DNA from: a virus
Length of the DNA: 42,719 bases
Virus record (IMG/VR): IMGVR_UViG_3300030838_000405
Span: 1 to 42,719 of that record
Reading direction: 5' to 3' (one strand)
The stretch's first letter is position 1; every line of letters starts with the position of its first letter. Under the pieces are notes generated by a model that saw only the letters and a program-made list of their open reading frames with translations, searched no databases and was not told the origin of the DNA. Position numbers and translations under genes: made by a program. This document shows positions 31,605 through 39,607 of this stretch, piece by piece.

Positions 31605-32144
31605 GTGAAAAAACTGGTACTCGCGTTGTCTATTGTTATGCTCGCTGCGTGTGGCGAATCGAAAATCACCAAAGTTGACGGCAGCAGCCTGCTGACAGCT
31701 GATCAAACACTCAAAGCTATGGGTAAAGATCTCAGCCAGGGTGAATCCATCAATTACCTGGTCGACGTTCGCATGCTGCATACCCGCTACAGCAATGCTG
31801 AGTTTGGGAAGAAGCTCGACGGAATGGACATGGAAGAAGTCCGCAAGGAAATGGCGAGCACAAAGGCCTATTTCATCGACCTCAACCGCAAGCGTTTCAT
31901 CAAAATTGAGCAAGACGAGATTGATCGTCTTAACGCCAAGGTTGCAGCGGTCAGCGCGCTGCGTAGCACGGATAAGGATTTCGATCCTGAGACAAGTGTT
32001 TGGACTGCCCAGGATATTGCCAGGATCAAAGAGCGTCAGCGCCGTCAGGAAGAATATCGCACTCAAACTGATGACGAGTTCTTCAGTGTTCACGGATGCG
32101 GCTGCGAAGCGGCGTCGATGCCACCGACTGCAAAGTTCATGTAG
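31605..32144 (+). CDS. Small outer-membrane lipoprotein (possibly DUF6694-like)
   Basis: I chose the GTG at 31605, nine bases after AAGGA; the ATG at 31596 touches that site and is less likely. The product begins (M)KKLVLALSIVMLAACGES: basic residues, hydrophobic core and lipobox LAAC with the lipidated cysteine at residue 16. No aspartate follows the cysteine, favouring outer-membrane sorting. The mature part is helical and charged, with DGSSLLTADQTLKAM, faintly like DUF6694 proteins. Phage lipoproteins made in lysogens often block receptors, so superinfection exclusion is possible but unproved. A strong terminator follows. Confidence 0.75.
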   Translation: MKKLVLALSIVMLAACGESKITKVDGSSLLTADQTLKAMGKDLSQGESINYLVDVRMLHTRYSNAEFGKKLDGMDMEEVRKEMASTKAYFIDLNRKRFIKIEQDEIDRLNAKVAAVSALRSTDKDFDPETSVWTAQDIARIKERQRRQEEYRTQTDDEFFSVHGCGCEAASMPPTAKFM

Positions 32145-32151
32145 CCTGACC

Positions 32152-32181
32152 AGCCCCTCTCTACATTGCGAGAGGGGCTTT
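32152..32181 (+). terminator. Rho-independent terminator after the lipoprotein gene
   Basis: A perfect 10-bp stem AGCCCCTCTC (32152-32161) and GAGAGGGGCT (32170-32179) with an eight-base loop is followed by TT and then A. It lies eight bases past the stop codon. Confidence 0.85.
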
Positions 32182-32193
32182 AGGAAATGACGA

Positions 32194-32724
32194 ATGCTGT
32201 TATCCCTGCCGCATGGTTACAACGCTTCGCAGTCAGTACACAGTGACCGCACTGATATCAGCGTTCGTCACGTGGACTCCGGCGACCTCGTCTACCATTG
32301 CTCCCTCCACAAACTTCATGGCACAGGCATCGTCTATCCCGTCGCGCCAGTGCTGCCGCTTGCTCCAGACCACCGCAAAGCTCTGCCAGACCTCAAGCTT
32401 CGGATGCTCGAACACCTCCTGCATCACCACCGCGCAATCCTGATGAGCGCCGGAAACGAAACAACCGGTGGCCGGTTCTCTTGGCAAACGCAGCTCGAAT
32501 ACGCGATGAGCCGTGGCTACAACGCATGCCAGCTCACCGGCACCTCGATCATCAGGTTTGACGACAAAGCCTTGCAGAGCGCACTAGCGAGACCCTGGAC
32601 TGAACGCCTGCCGTTGGTGCTGCTGTCTGAGCGCGAGCTGCCCCTGGACGTGGCTTACGAGATTCCGGTCGATTACGTACATTCGCTCGACAGGATTGAT
32701 GCCAGAGACGCAGCTGGGTTTTGA
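32194..32724 (+). CDS. Hypothetical protein
   Basis: This 176-residue frame has AGGA seven bases before ATG. Its C-terminal half looks protein-like (EYAMSRGYNACQLTGTSIIR, then LPLVLLSERELPLDVAYEIP). The N-terminal half is rich in histidine and less convincing. I do not recognise it. It ends directly against the convergent 32725 gene. GC content is higher than in its neighbours, suggesting a bacterial chromosomal origin. The alternative is that only part of the frame is coding. Confidence 0.5.
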   Translation: MLLSLPHGYNASQSVHSDRTDISVRHVDSGDLVYHCSLHKLHGTGIVYPVAPVLPLAPDHRKALPDLKLRMLEHLLHHHRAILMSAGNETTGGRFSWQTQLEYAMSRGYNACQLTGTSIIRFDDKALQSALARPWTERLPLVLLSERELPLDVAYEIPVDYVHSLDRIDARDAAGF

Positions 32725-33204
32725 TTAGCTCTGAGTCGAAAGCCATCGCTCAGCACGATCAAGTTTTCCGACCTCACGAAGCCCAGAACTGCCAACCGCC
32801 AGCAGTTCAAGGAAGCGCTGCCGATCTTCATCAGCTGGAAACCAGTCCGCTATCTCCACGCTGCAATGCTGAGACTCGCTCAGAGCCCATCTAGCAACTA
32901 GATCCGCTGCGGCCCTAAAGTGATCGGCCATCCAGACAGCATTTCCTTCAGCATGCCACCCACGCTCAGCTAACAGCTTGGTTGAATCCAAGATCCCTGC
33001 GTCACCAAAGAACGCCGTCGTGTCTGGAAAATGAATCCCCGCGAGCGACACTTTGCACACTCCTGACTCACGATCCCAGTACGCCAAAACATGCCACCCA
33101 CCAGTGGTCACGCCCGGAAATGGGAAATTGATCGCAGCTTTACCGGTGATGTAGTGCTCACGGGTAACACGCGAAAGGTCGAGGTCGAACAGTGGCTGGG
33201 TCAT
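32725..33204 (-). CDS. Hypothetical protein
   Basis: This 159-residue protein is compact and soluble (REHYITGKAAINFPFPGVTT, then WHVLAYWDRESGVCKVSLAG), with many W and H residues. It resembles hypothetical proteins I associate with Pseudomonas plasmids and phages, but I cannot name a family. It is convergent with the preceding gene (no gap) and divergent from the DUF4238 gene. GC content is relatively high. Confidence 0.6.
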   Translation of the reverse strand: MTQPLFDLDLSRVTREHYITGKAAINFPFPGVTTGGWHVLAYWDRESGVCKVSLAGIHFPDTTAFFGDAGILDSTKLLAERGWHAEGNAVWMADHFRAAADLVARWALSESQHCSVEIADWFPADEDRQRFLELLAVGSSGLREVGKLDRAERWLSTQS

Positions 33205-33296
33205 CCGGGCAACCTACCATCGAGCCCACCCCCAGGCAACGCTGTTTGACTCCAAACCGGGCCGCAGACAAGATGCCTTCAGGACAAGGAGCGAAG

Positions 33297-34223
33297 ATGG
33301 ACATCAAACGTGGCAATCACTACATCTGGGCGCATTACCTTCGTGGTTGGTCACATAACCAGAGGGATGTCTTTCATCGAACAAAGAAGGGCAACATCCA
33401 AGCCGTGAGCACCAAAGGGCTTGGTCGTGAATATGAGTTCTACAAGCTGACTCCGCTAGACAATATCGATGTCGAGTTTCTTGAATATTGGATAAGCCAA
33501 TGTACTCCTGCGACACGGCCACTCCATTATGGTTTTCTAAAGAGGATGATCGTCTATTCATGCCTTCTTGGCGTGCTTGATCCAATCAAAGATAAAGCAA
33601 AGCGCGATGAGATCACTTTCAACACAATCGAAGAACTACACACGACGATTGAAAATGACGTTAGGCCGACGCTCGACGCATTACGAGCTGGTAATTTTTC
33701 AGCTTTGCATGAAGTAAACGCGTTGAACAACTTGATCAGCTATATGGGCCACCAGTTCTCCCGAACAAAAGTTTTCCGTAACATTGTTGACTCATCGGCT
33801 CGCTCAGATAATCAGGTGATCAACGACCTGATCAAAAAAAACAACTGGTTTATGGCTATCCTCGTAGGAGTCAACATGGGCTACAGCACCGCCATGTACT
33901 ATGAGACAAAAAACGTGGTTTGGCTCATCAACAACACGGATACCCGGTTCATTACGAGTGACAACCCGGTGATCAACGTTCATCCCTCTGTGCTCAATCG
34001 TAAACCTAATGGCATACCACCCTTGCATACAGACCTATATTTCCCCATTTCCCCAACCCTTGCCTACATGGTGAATGACTCAGACAACTGGGGTAATGGC
34101 AAAGTAGAAGCTACCAACGAGACAGTCGTGGCGCTCAATAGACAGATACTCATCAGGTGTGATGAAACCGTGTATGGGGACAGCATGGAAATCATAAAGC
34201 AGACAAAGCTTCCGAAAGCGTAG
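33297..34223 (+). CDS. DUF4238 domain protein
   Basis: I chose the ATG at 33297, six bases after AAGGAG; a longer frame from 33192 adds a proline-rich stretch of low quality. The 308-residue product starts MDIKRGNHYIWAHYLRGWSH, the N-terminal DUF4238 signature. It later has RFITSDNPVINVHPS, the other conserved segment, and PISPTLAYMVN. The biochemical role of DUF4238 is not established. Members are scattered on mobile elements, so toxin or defence roles are plausible. It ends in its own terminator, making it a self-contained cargo unit. Confidence 0.85.
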   Translation: MDIKRGNHYIWAHYLRGWSHNQRDVFHRTKKGNIQAVSTKGLGREYEFYKLTPLDNIDVEFLEYWISQCTPATRPLHYGFLKRMIVYSCLLGVLDPIKDKAKRDEITFNTIEELHTTIENDVRPTLDALRAGNFSALHEVNALNNLISYMGHQFSRTKVFRNIVDSSARSDNQVINDLIKKNNWFMAILVGVNMGYSTAMYYETKNVVWLINNTDTRFITSDNPVINVHPSVLNRKPNGIPPLHTDLYFPISPTLAYMVNDSDNWGNGKVEATNETVVALNRQILIRCDETVYGDSMEIIKQTKLPKA

Positions 34224-34246
34224 GCCCTCCAGGGCCTTTTTCTTTG
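34222..34246 (+). terminator. Rho-independent terminator after the DUF4238 gene
   Basis: AGGCCCT (34222-34228) pairs with AGGGCCT (34231-34237) and is followed by TTTTCTTT. It begins inside the stop codon. Confidence 0.85.
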
Positions 34247-34432
34247 CCCTAGGTTTGTTAGCAAAGCAACTGCGGAAATTATTTAAGAGTATGCCGCCGA
34301 GATACGCATCTGTGTTTTCAGGGGCTATGGGATTATACAGCGATAAAGTTCACTACTGATCAAATATCCATATATACGCCACGCAGTCTCCTTTTGCATA
34401 ATACAAGCATTAAGACTCATAAGGGCAGCGTC

Positions 34433-34708
34433 ATGGATATCATCGAAAGTTACAGCAGGATTCAAAACGATCTTCATGTGCTAAATGGAGGCAGAACCTC
34501 CTGCATCTTTAAGGCTCTGGAGCAGTTCAACTCCGAAGATCGCAAGGAAATCGCAAGCCGACTCCATGAAGTCTTCAAGTTCAACTTTGAGAGCACTTCT
34601 GTACAAGATTTGGTCAGACGAAATCTCAAGTCGATGTGCCCAGACGCTGACTTGTCGTGGATTCCGGACTGGAGAAAGGATTATGAAGCTCTTCTCGCGT
34701 CGAACTAA
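34433..34708 (+). CDS. Hypothetical small protein with DLSWIPD motif
   Basis: I chose the ATG at 34433, with AAGG nine bases upstream. The 91-residue product is helical and ends DADLSWIPDWRKDYEALLAS. The same DLSWIPDxxxxxYxAL segment occurs in the 37410-37820 product, encoded by different codons, so the two share a small domain rather than a recent copy. The function is unknown. It overlaps the next gene by 26 bp. Confidence 0.6.
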   Translation: MDIIESYSRIQNDLHVLNGGRTSCIFKALEQFNSEDRKEIASRLHEVFKFNFESTSVQDLVRRNLKSMCPDADLSWIPDWRKDYEALLASN

Positions 34709-34874
34709 GACAGTCTGGGAGATCCAGGAAGAGCAGTTCATCTTAGCCGCTAACTCCCTAAAAACCCTCCAAGTCCCGCTTCGAGGCTGCATGAGCATCG
34801 ATCCGGAAGAACTTCGCGACCAGATAATTACTGCAAGAGAGCAATACAAAAGCCTGGTGCGGTGGGATGATTAG
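34683..34874 (+). CDS. Hypothetical small protein
   Basis: The start at 34683 follows GGAGAAAGG and lies inside the previous gene. The 63-residue product (MKLFSRRTKTVWEIQEEQFI...) is helical, with a basic first ten residues. It is too short for recognition. A longer frame upstream is a shadow of the preceding gene. Confidence 0.5.
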   Translation: MKLFSRRTKTVWEIQEEQFILAANSLKTLQVPLRGCMSIDPEELRDQIITAREQYKSLVRWDD

Positions 34875-34914
34875 TTTGACAACAAAACCATAACAACAAT
34901 AAAGGTGATGCCGT

Positions 34915-35430
34915 ATGAATAACCATGTTTACTTAGAGATTGACGATCTAGAGTTTGATGATCTTGCATCCGATCTTATAGATCAAGGGAGTAATGCCTT
35001 CTATAACTGTCACTATCGCAAGGTATTTCCTGACACAATCATCGAGCTTACAAGGAAGGGCCTCCTGTCCAAGCGCAAGCTTTCGAAGCTTCTGCCTAAG
35101 CTAGAAAACGGAAAGTTTGAGGTGCTTCCAGATGATTCATTTACGGTTGACAGCTTTCCGAGCCTCACTAACGACAGAACTGGTCAGCGACTCAAACTAT
35201 ATGAGCCAACACGGCGCAGGGACATGGGGTCTTACAGAGCCATTCTGAGTCACTTTAAGACCTACTACGTTAAAATGTCTGCTGAAGAAGAGGCTGCTGT
35301 CAGAAGAGGTCAGGCTCGTTTTGAGGAGCTTTGTAAGCTTGGGGTCATTGACGAAGTGGCCAAGGCCCTTAGCAGGAGGATCTCTGAGATTGCGGGTTTA
35401 CGTACCCCATTAATCGTGATCGACGAATAA
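34915..35430 (+). CDS. Hypothetical protein
   Basis: This 171-residue protein is soluble, acidic at its start (EIDDLEFDDLASDLIDQG) and basic in the middle (RKGLLSKRKLSKLLPKLENG). A long helical region follows. I recognise no family. The leader AACAACAATAAAGGTGATG gives a fair ribosome-binding site (AAAGGTGA). The same A/C/T-rich AACAATAA leader precedes the next gene. Confidence 0.6.
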   Translation: MNNHVYLEIDDLEFDDLASDLIDQGSNAFYNCHYRKVFPDTIIELTRKGLLSKRKLSKLLPKLENGKFEVLPDDSFTVDSFPSLTNDRTGQRLKLYEPTRRRDMGSYRAILSHFKTYYVKMSAEEEAAVRRGQARFEELCKLGVIDEVAKALSRRISEIAGLRTPLIVIDE

Positions 35431-35510
35431 AATACCTAAGGATTAATTTGCTTGCCAAGTAGCTCCCTGAAATAATGAATCTACAACAACAATAACAAAA
35501 GGATTCCACC

Positions 35511-35795
35511 ATGCAAGAAGCTTTTTTTACAGTTGCACTGGTCTTGATGATTGGATTTGCTGGCTGGAAAATTACTTATTTAATCACAGCGGCTGTGATG
35601 GATAGCTTGTTTCATGATCGCGGAATATGCGCATTGTTCGTGCTTAACACTCTATCCCTAGGGGCTATTCCAGCAATTCTGGCTAGAATCAACACAGGTT
35701 TTTTGTTCAACTACTATGTTGCGGCTGTGTCAGTTAGCACGTTGGGCGTTGCGGCCTACATCTTTTTCGCATTCAAAGTTATCGGGAGACGCTGA
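35511..35795 (+). CDS. Hypothetical membrane protein (three spans)
   Basis: This 94-residue protein has three hydrophobic stretches (about residues 5-26, 42-58 and 67-88). AAAGGA lies before the ATG. It ends as TGATG over the start of the next membrane protein, so they form a coupled pair. Small paired membrane proteins on mobile elements are often exclusion or toxin units, but nothing specific is seen. Confidence 0.6.
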   Translation: MQEAFFTVALVLMIGFAGWKITYLITAAVMDSLFHDRGICALFVLNTLSLGAIPAILARINTGFLFNYYVAAVSVSTLGVAAYIFFAFKVIGRR

Positions 35796-35992
35796 TGCTT
35801 GCCTTTGCCTTTAGTTTGATTATCTTACCTGCTGCAATAATATCATTCAGATCATTGCGCTGCGAATACCTGGCAAAAGCAAAGCAAGGAGACTACGACA
35901 TTGATACATATCATTTAATGCACCTCAGTGGACTATTGCTTTTCCTTGTATCCTTGCAAATTGCAGCTTCTCTTTATCGGCTCATCTGGTAG
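35795..35992 (+). CDS. Hypothetical membrane protein (two spans)
   Basis: This 65-residue protein has hydrophobic stretches at about residues 2-18 and 44-62, separated by a charged loop (KAKQGDYDIDTYH). It is translationally coupled to the previous gene. A GC-rich hairpin 35 bp downstream (36027-36042) may end the transcript. Confidence 0.55.
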   Translation: MLAFAFSLIILPAAIISFRSLRCEYLAKAKQGDYDIDTYHLMHLSGLLLFLVSLQIAASLYRLIW

Positions 35993-36020
35993 TGACTAAT
36001 TTAGTATTGAGTGGCGATCA

Positions 36021-36046
36021 ATAAAAGGGCCCCGCAGGGCCCATTT
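36021..36046 (-). terminator. Terminator, copy 1 of a repeated cassette
   Basis: GGGCCC (36027-36032) pairs with GGGCCC (36037-36042) around CGCA. On the minus strand TTTTATTG follows, ending the 36127 gene. Just before it the minus strand has TGAGTGCAAATGGG, shared with two other copies. It may also stop plus-strand transcripts weakly. Confidence 0.75.
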
Positions 36047-36126
36047 GCACTCATACTACAATCACTGCGATTGGGGGCAGGTTGACAGCGTGTCTACATT
36101 TACTGGTTCAGCCTGTAAGGCATCAA

Positions 36127-37365
36127 TCAATCGGATGTTGTTGAGTCCGGCTGCTTGAATAATTTCAATCCCTGAAAATACCCCAGGAAATTTTCCCTCA
36201 TAAGATGATTGGGCTCTATATGGCTAATCTGTTCATCAATCCAATGAGCCATAGTTTTCAGGTACTTCAATTTTGACTCTTGATGTTTCTCGTCCGACAG
36301 CCTCAGAAACTTCGGTCGATTATTCTCATCGAAAACTTCATAGCGGTTAGCCCAGAAGAGACCGGCCATGAGTGACGACCTTTTACTTAAATACAACATT
36401 CCGTCGACCATGGCCCCCTTCGTAGCTATGTGCCTTCTTTGGACTAATGCATCAAGAATAAAATGGACTGAGTACGCTTGCACGAACTCACTCCTTATTA
36501 TCGGATTTGGATGCTTTAAATCAGGGATGTCAAAGTTGTCAGGGTATATAACTGCAAATCTTTGGAACATTATCTCCTGAGCGCAAAGCAACATGTAAAT
36601 GCTTGGCACCGAAAGAAGATTTTTTCCGATCATGTATGTTACTGCGAGCCCAACTCCCTCCAGGTCTGCCAATATTTCACGAGCCTGAGACTTAAGAAAG
36701 AAGTTCTCGTCAGTGTCCTTGGAGTGTAGAGCGAGATCATCTTGGGCTTCGCTAATCGACGAGATGTCTTCATCGCCATCAATCACCTGAAGTAGGTAGT
36801 GTCGCTGAATCAAATGGCCTAATTCGTGGCAGAACAGCCAAACAGTCATGAGCTCAAACATTAGAAAGCGCGAGGCCAACATGTCATCAGTCAGCTTCTC
36901 ATGTCTATTTTTGTCATACAAAGGCTTCAATAACTTGAAGAGCTCAGTCTGCTGACTCACGGGAACACGAGGCACGCCTGATTTGAACGTGTAACCTAGA
37001 TTCTTAAAGATTTTGTTAAAGTTGCTAATGGTAGACGAGTCTTCTGCAATTATTTGCGAAATCAATGGAAATACAAAAGCGTCTCTATAAATCTCCCTAA
37101 GCATCCCCACATGCATTCTGATGGTTGGATTCATAGGATCACTGGGTCTCGTGATTGCCCATGCTTCTGCACTCTCCTGAAGCCGGATCTCCAGAGTAAT
37201 GCGACCTTTATATTTCGAGTACACAGTGCTGTTCGCCCATTCCGTAAGTTCCGTAAGAATGGGTGTGGCTATTTTTTCAATATAGTCGAGCGACAGGTTT
37301 TCGTTTTCTTCCCGTATGCTCTTTATCTTTTCTTTTGATATGTGGGGTGGAATCAAGCTAATCAC
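36127..37365 (-). CDS. Zinc metallopeptidase-like protein (HExxH), possible Lit-like exclusion factor
   Basis: This 412-residue protein has FCHELGHLIQRH, with HELGH at residues 180-184, the zinc-binding HExxH motif. About 46 residues later QAREILADLEGV offers the third ligand (E230 or D234). A later HPNPIIRSEF resembles conserved text in Lit/U49-type peptidases. Lit of prophage e14 cleaves EF-Tu and blocks T4, so an anti-phage role is a reasonable hypothesis. Target and activity are unknown. The gene is AT-rich and bounded by terminators on both sides, consistent with recent gain. Confidence 0.72.
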   Translation of the reverse strand: MISLIPPHISKEKIKSIREENENLSLDYIEKIATPILTELTEWANSTVYSKYKGRITLEIRLQESAEAWAITRPSDPMNPTIRMHVGMLREIYRDAFVFPLISQIIAEDSSTISNFNKIFKNLGYTFKSGVPRVPVSQQTELFKLLKPLYDKNRHEKLTDDMLASRFLMFELMTVWLFCHELGHLIQRHYLLQVIDGDEDISSISEAQDDLALHSKDTDENFFLKSQAREILADLEGVGLAVTYMIGKNLLSVPSIYMLLCAQEIMFQRFAVIYPDNFDIPDLKHPNPIIRSEFVQAYSVHFILDALVQRRHIATKGAMVDGMLYLSKRSSLMAGLFWANRYEVFDENNRPKFLRLSDEKHQESKLKYLKTMAHWIDEQISHIEPNHLMRENFLGYFQGLKLFKQPDSTTSD

Positions 37366-37375
37366 TCCTTTGATA

Positions 37376-37412
37376 AAAAAGAGCCCCGCAGGGCCCTAGT
37401 TGTTTGTACTCA
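37376..37412 (-). terminator. Terminator, copy 2 of a repeated cassette
   Basis: On the minus strand TGAGTACAAACAACTAGGG leads into a GCCC/GGGC stem (AGGGCCCTGCGGGGCTCT) and then TTTTTT. The TGA is the stop codon of the 37410 gene. It shares sequence with copies 1 and 3. Confidence 0.8.
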
Positions 37413-37820
37413 AATCGTGGCGCCATTGCCACCAGGTGGTTCGTAACCAGAAACCTCCTCAAGCGTGGCGGCGTAGAGATCGTCGATCCGGTCGACAGCC
37501 TCATTCATCAAGGCCAAATAGCTTTCCTTAGACTGATGATCAGGTATCCAAGATAAATCTGTCGGGTCGCGCTGATAGTCTTCCACTAACCCTTTAACCT
37601 TTCGGTAGATAGCCAATCGACTTAGGATTCTCCCAGGTGGGGATTGACTCCCGAGCTCCCCAGCGAGGCAATAGCCCACTAGGAACGTGTTTAGGTCGAC
37701 CCCAGCCTGAGCCGCCTGATCCCTTAGATCGGCTAGTTCATACGCAGAATCGAAAAGTTCAGGTCGACCTGCGAGCGCCCAAAGACCGGAGAATTGTTCA
37801 GCATCTTGTGCGTCGCTCAT
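37410..37820 (-). CDS. Hypothetical protein with DLSWIPD motif
   Basis: I chose the ATG at 37820 after GGAG; the frame extends to 37859 but that part overlaps a terminator. The 136-residue product is acidic and helical, with LAIYRKVKGLVEDYQRDP followed by DLSWIPDHQSKESYLALMNE. The DLSWIPD segment also ends the 34433 gene product. I do not recognise the family. It lies between two copies of the terminator cassette, as an exchangeable unit would. Confidence 0.65.
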   Translation of the reverse strand: MSDAQDAEQFSGLWALAGRPELFDSAYELADLRDQAAQAGVDLNTFLVGYCLAGELGSQSPPGRILSRLAIYRKVKGLVEDYQRDPTDLSWIPDHQSKESYLALMNEAVDRIDDLYAATLEEVSGYEPPGGNGATI

Positions 37821-37833
37821 ACGTACTCCATAG

Positions 37834-37875
37834 CAAAAAGGCCCCACGGGGGCCTTCATTTGTACTCAAACAGTC
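37834..37875 (-). terminator. Terminator, copy 3 of a repeated cassette, after the mvaT-like gene
   Basis: On the minus strand TTTGAGTACAAATGAAGG leads into AAGGCCCC/GGGGCCTT and TTTTG. It lies just past the MvaT stop codon and before the ATG of the next gene. Confidence 0.82.
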
Positions 37876-38247
37876 TTACTTAGCCAACCAGGATTCCACA
37901 GTGTCGGAGCCGTATTCCGATTTCCAATCCTTCAGGATCTTGTGGTTGCCGCCCTTGGTCTCAACGACTTCGCCCGAGTGTGGGTTCTTGTAGATTTTCA
38001 CCTGGCGTGGCTTGCGGGTGCCTGCCTTGGATTCGCTTGCAGCAGGAGCGCGGCGAGTGGAGGCCTGCGGGTCAAGGATGGCGATGACATTGCGCAGGCT
38101 GTAGCCATATTTGGCAAGCAATTCACGAAGCTTGGTCTCGAACTCAACTTCCTTTTTAAGGCCTTCATCGCCTTTCATGGCTTCGAGGGCAGCCAATTGC
38201 TCGGCTAGGTGTTTTTCAAGCTGACGGAATTCTGCAAGACGAGACAT
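37876..38247 (-). CDS. MvaT/TurA-family H-NS-like xenogeneic silencer
   Basis: This 123-residue protein has the MvaT plan: an N-terminal oligomerising coiled coil (about residues 1-55), a linker, and the C-terminal DNA-binding domain. That domain contains RKPRQVKIYKNPHSGEVVE and TKGGNHKILKDWKSEYGSD, with an ending like ESWL. MvaT proteins coat AT-rich DNA and silence it, and can co-polymerise with the host MvaT and MvaU. Copies on plasmids (such as Pmr) help an element enter without upsetting the host. Finding it here points to Pseudomonas. It lies right after the portal gene in the same direction. Confidence 0.93.
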   Translation of the reverse strand: MSRLAEFRQLEKHLAEQLAALEAMKGDEGLKKEVEFETKLRELLAKYGYSLRNVIAILDPQASTRRAPAASESKAGTRKPRQVKIYKNPHSGEVVETKGGNHKILKDWKSEYGSDTVESWLAK

Positions 38248-38284
38248 TTGAAGCTCCTGTATTTAGTGGTTCAAGTATAGGACA

Positions 38285-39601
38285 TCATGCCAGCTCAATC
38301 GAGAGACGGTCAGCGTTGTCAGCCAGGCTGAAATTATTCCTGAGCAACCCACGACGCTTGAGCTCTTGGAGATAGTCCTCTTGAGATAGGTCGCCCATTG
38401 TCCTCGCATTAGCCAGTGCAGTGAACTCTTCAGAAGAGGTGTTGATTCCGTACTCGGTGTTGATGTCGACGTGAAAGTCAGGCTCGGAGATCTTGTTGAA
38501 GTACGCAATCCAGCCAAAAACCTTCTCGATTGCCGAAGCCAGGTTCAGTGCCATCATCGCAATTCTGTTGTTGTTCTCTCCGGCGTTCAGGGCTCGCCCG
38601 GTTGCGGTCTCCACGGCCCCGGAGTTCTCAAGAAGATCCGAGCCAAAGGACTGCATTTTGGCTTCAAGGTCTCTTAGCGAATCACGTCCAGAGCCAATCG
38701 CAGCCCCGGAGTGCTCGACATACTTGAGATCAGCATTCACATCACCCTTGATCGCATATTCAGAGCCGATAGCGATCTCAGCATCATCCGCCACCCCGGA
38801 CGCAAACAGGATCGGGCACTTGGCGATCTTCAGGATGTTCGACTGATCCGAAGACTCTTGGAAATGCTGAATATTCATGTAGACCAAGTCTTTGAGCGGT
38901 GGATTCGCAAAAAGCTCGCCACTTGAGATAACAGCAGCTGAATGCACGGCTACCACAGGTATTTCTTTGAGTGCAAACGGCTGGTCAAGGACGATAGCAG
39001 CGTCAGTTCCTTCATCGCCGTCATATAGAGACCAGGTCACAACCTCTCCGTCGCGCTTAAACACCCTGATGCGAGAAACTTCTTTCTCTCCCCATGCTCC
39101 ATCTGCAACGATGGCTTTCTCCTGTATGCGTATTTCGGTGAGCCTGTCATCTTCATCAAGTTTGTAGCCAAGGATGTTATCGCCGCTCAAATGGTATGCA
39201 TAGGGACGACCACCATCAACGGCAGCATCAATCGCAATGAATGACGATCCATTCCACAGTGCGTCCTCGAATGCTGTAGAGCACAATCCATTAAGATTAG
39301 ACCCCTTACCATCTACAGCTTTCATGTATTGATCAGCAAGATCCTGATACTTCTCACTTTTTACAACAATAGGCCTAGTGAAGGGTTTCGATGCCAGATT
39401 TCGAGCGGTTTTGTCTGTGTAATTGGACAGGAATGATCGTGCCAGTCTGCGCTTGTAGGAATCAGCAGTTTCCCCAGGTTCTCTTGGAAGGTATTTTGTT
39501 CCAGCAGCCCGAAGCGTATCGGTGCCACCCCGAACAGCACGAATCATTTCACGGTCTTGATAGTATTTCTGGCAGCGCAGAGTTCTGGTTGAAACGGACA
39601 T
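38285..39601 (-). CDS. Portal protein (DUF4055-type)
   Basis: This 438-residue protein matches DUF4055 portal-like proteins: an N-terminal RAVRGGTDTLRAAGTKYLPR, then ARNLASKPFTRP, a middle HLSGDNILGYKLDED, and a helical C-terminal part (SDLLENSGAVETATGRALNA). It should form the dodecameric ring for DNA entry at one capsid vertex. AAGAGG lies nine bases before the ATG but inside the 3' arm of a 12-bp inverted repeat, which could regulate its translation. In most phages this gene directly follows terL. Here another gene intervenes. Confidence 0.87.
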   Translation of the reverse strand: MSVSTRTLRCQKYYQDREMIRAVRGGTDTLRAAGTKYLPREPGETADSYKRRLARSFLSNYTDKTARNLASKPFTRPIVVKSEKYQDLADQYMKAVDGKGSNLNGLCSTAFEDALWNGSSFIAIDAAVDGGRPYAYHLSGDNILGYKLDEDDRLTEIRIQEKAIVADGAWGEKEVSRIRVFKRDGEVVTWSLYDGDEGTDAAIVLDQPFALKEIPVVAVHSAAVISSGELFANPPLKDLVYMNIQHFQESSDQSNILKIAKCPILFASGVADDAEIAIGSEYAIKGDVNADLKYVEHSGAAIGSGRDSLRDLEAKMQSFGSDLLENSGAVETATGRALNAGENNNRIAMMALNLASAIEKVFGWIAYFNKISEPDFHVDINTEYGINTSSEEFTALANARTMGDLSQEDYLQELKRRGLLRNNFSLADNADRLSIELA

Positions 39602-39607
39602 TTGAAT

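Noticed and set aside
31482-32093. 203-residue minus-strand frame opposite the lipoprotein gene
   Set aside because: The plus strand has a promoter, a ribosome-binding site, a lipobox and a terminator, all fitting the lipoprotein. The minus frame has none.
34485-34682. N-terminal extension of the 34683 gene
   Set aside because: It lies wholly inside the preceding gene in another frame and has no ribosome-binding site; the start at 34683 does.
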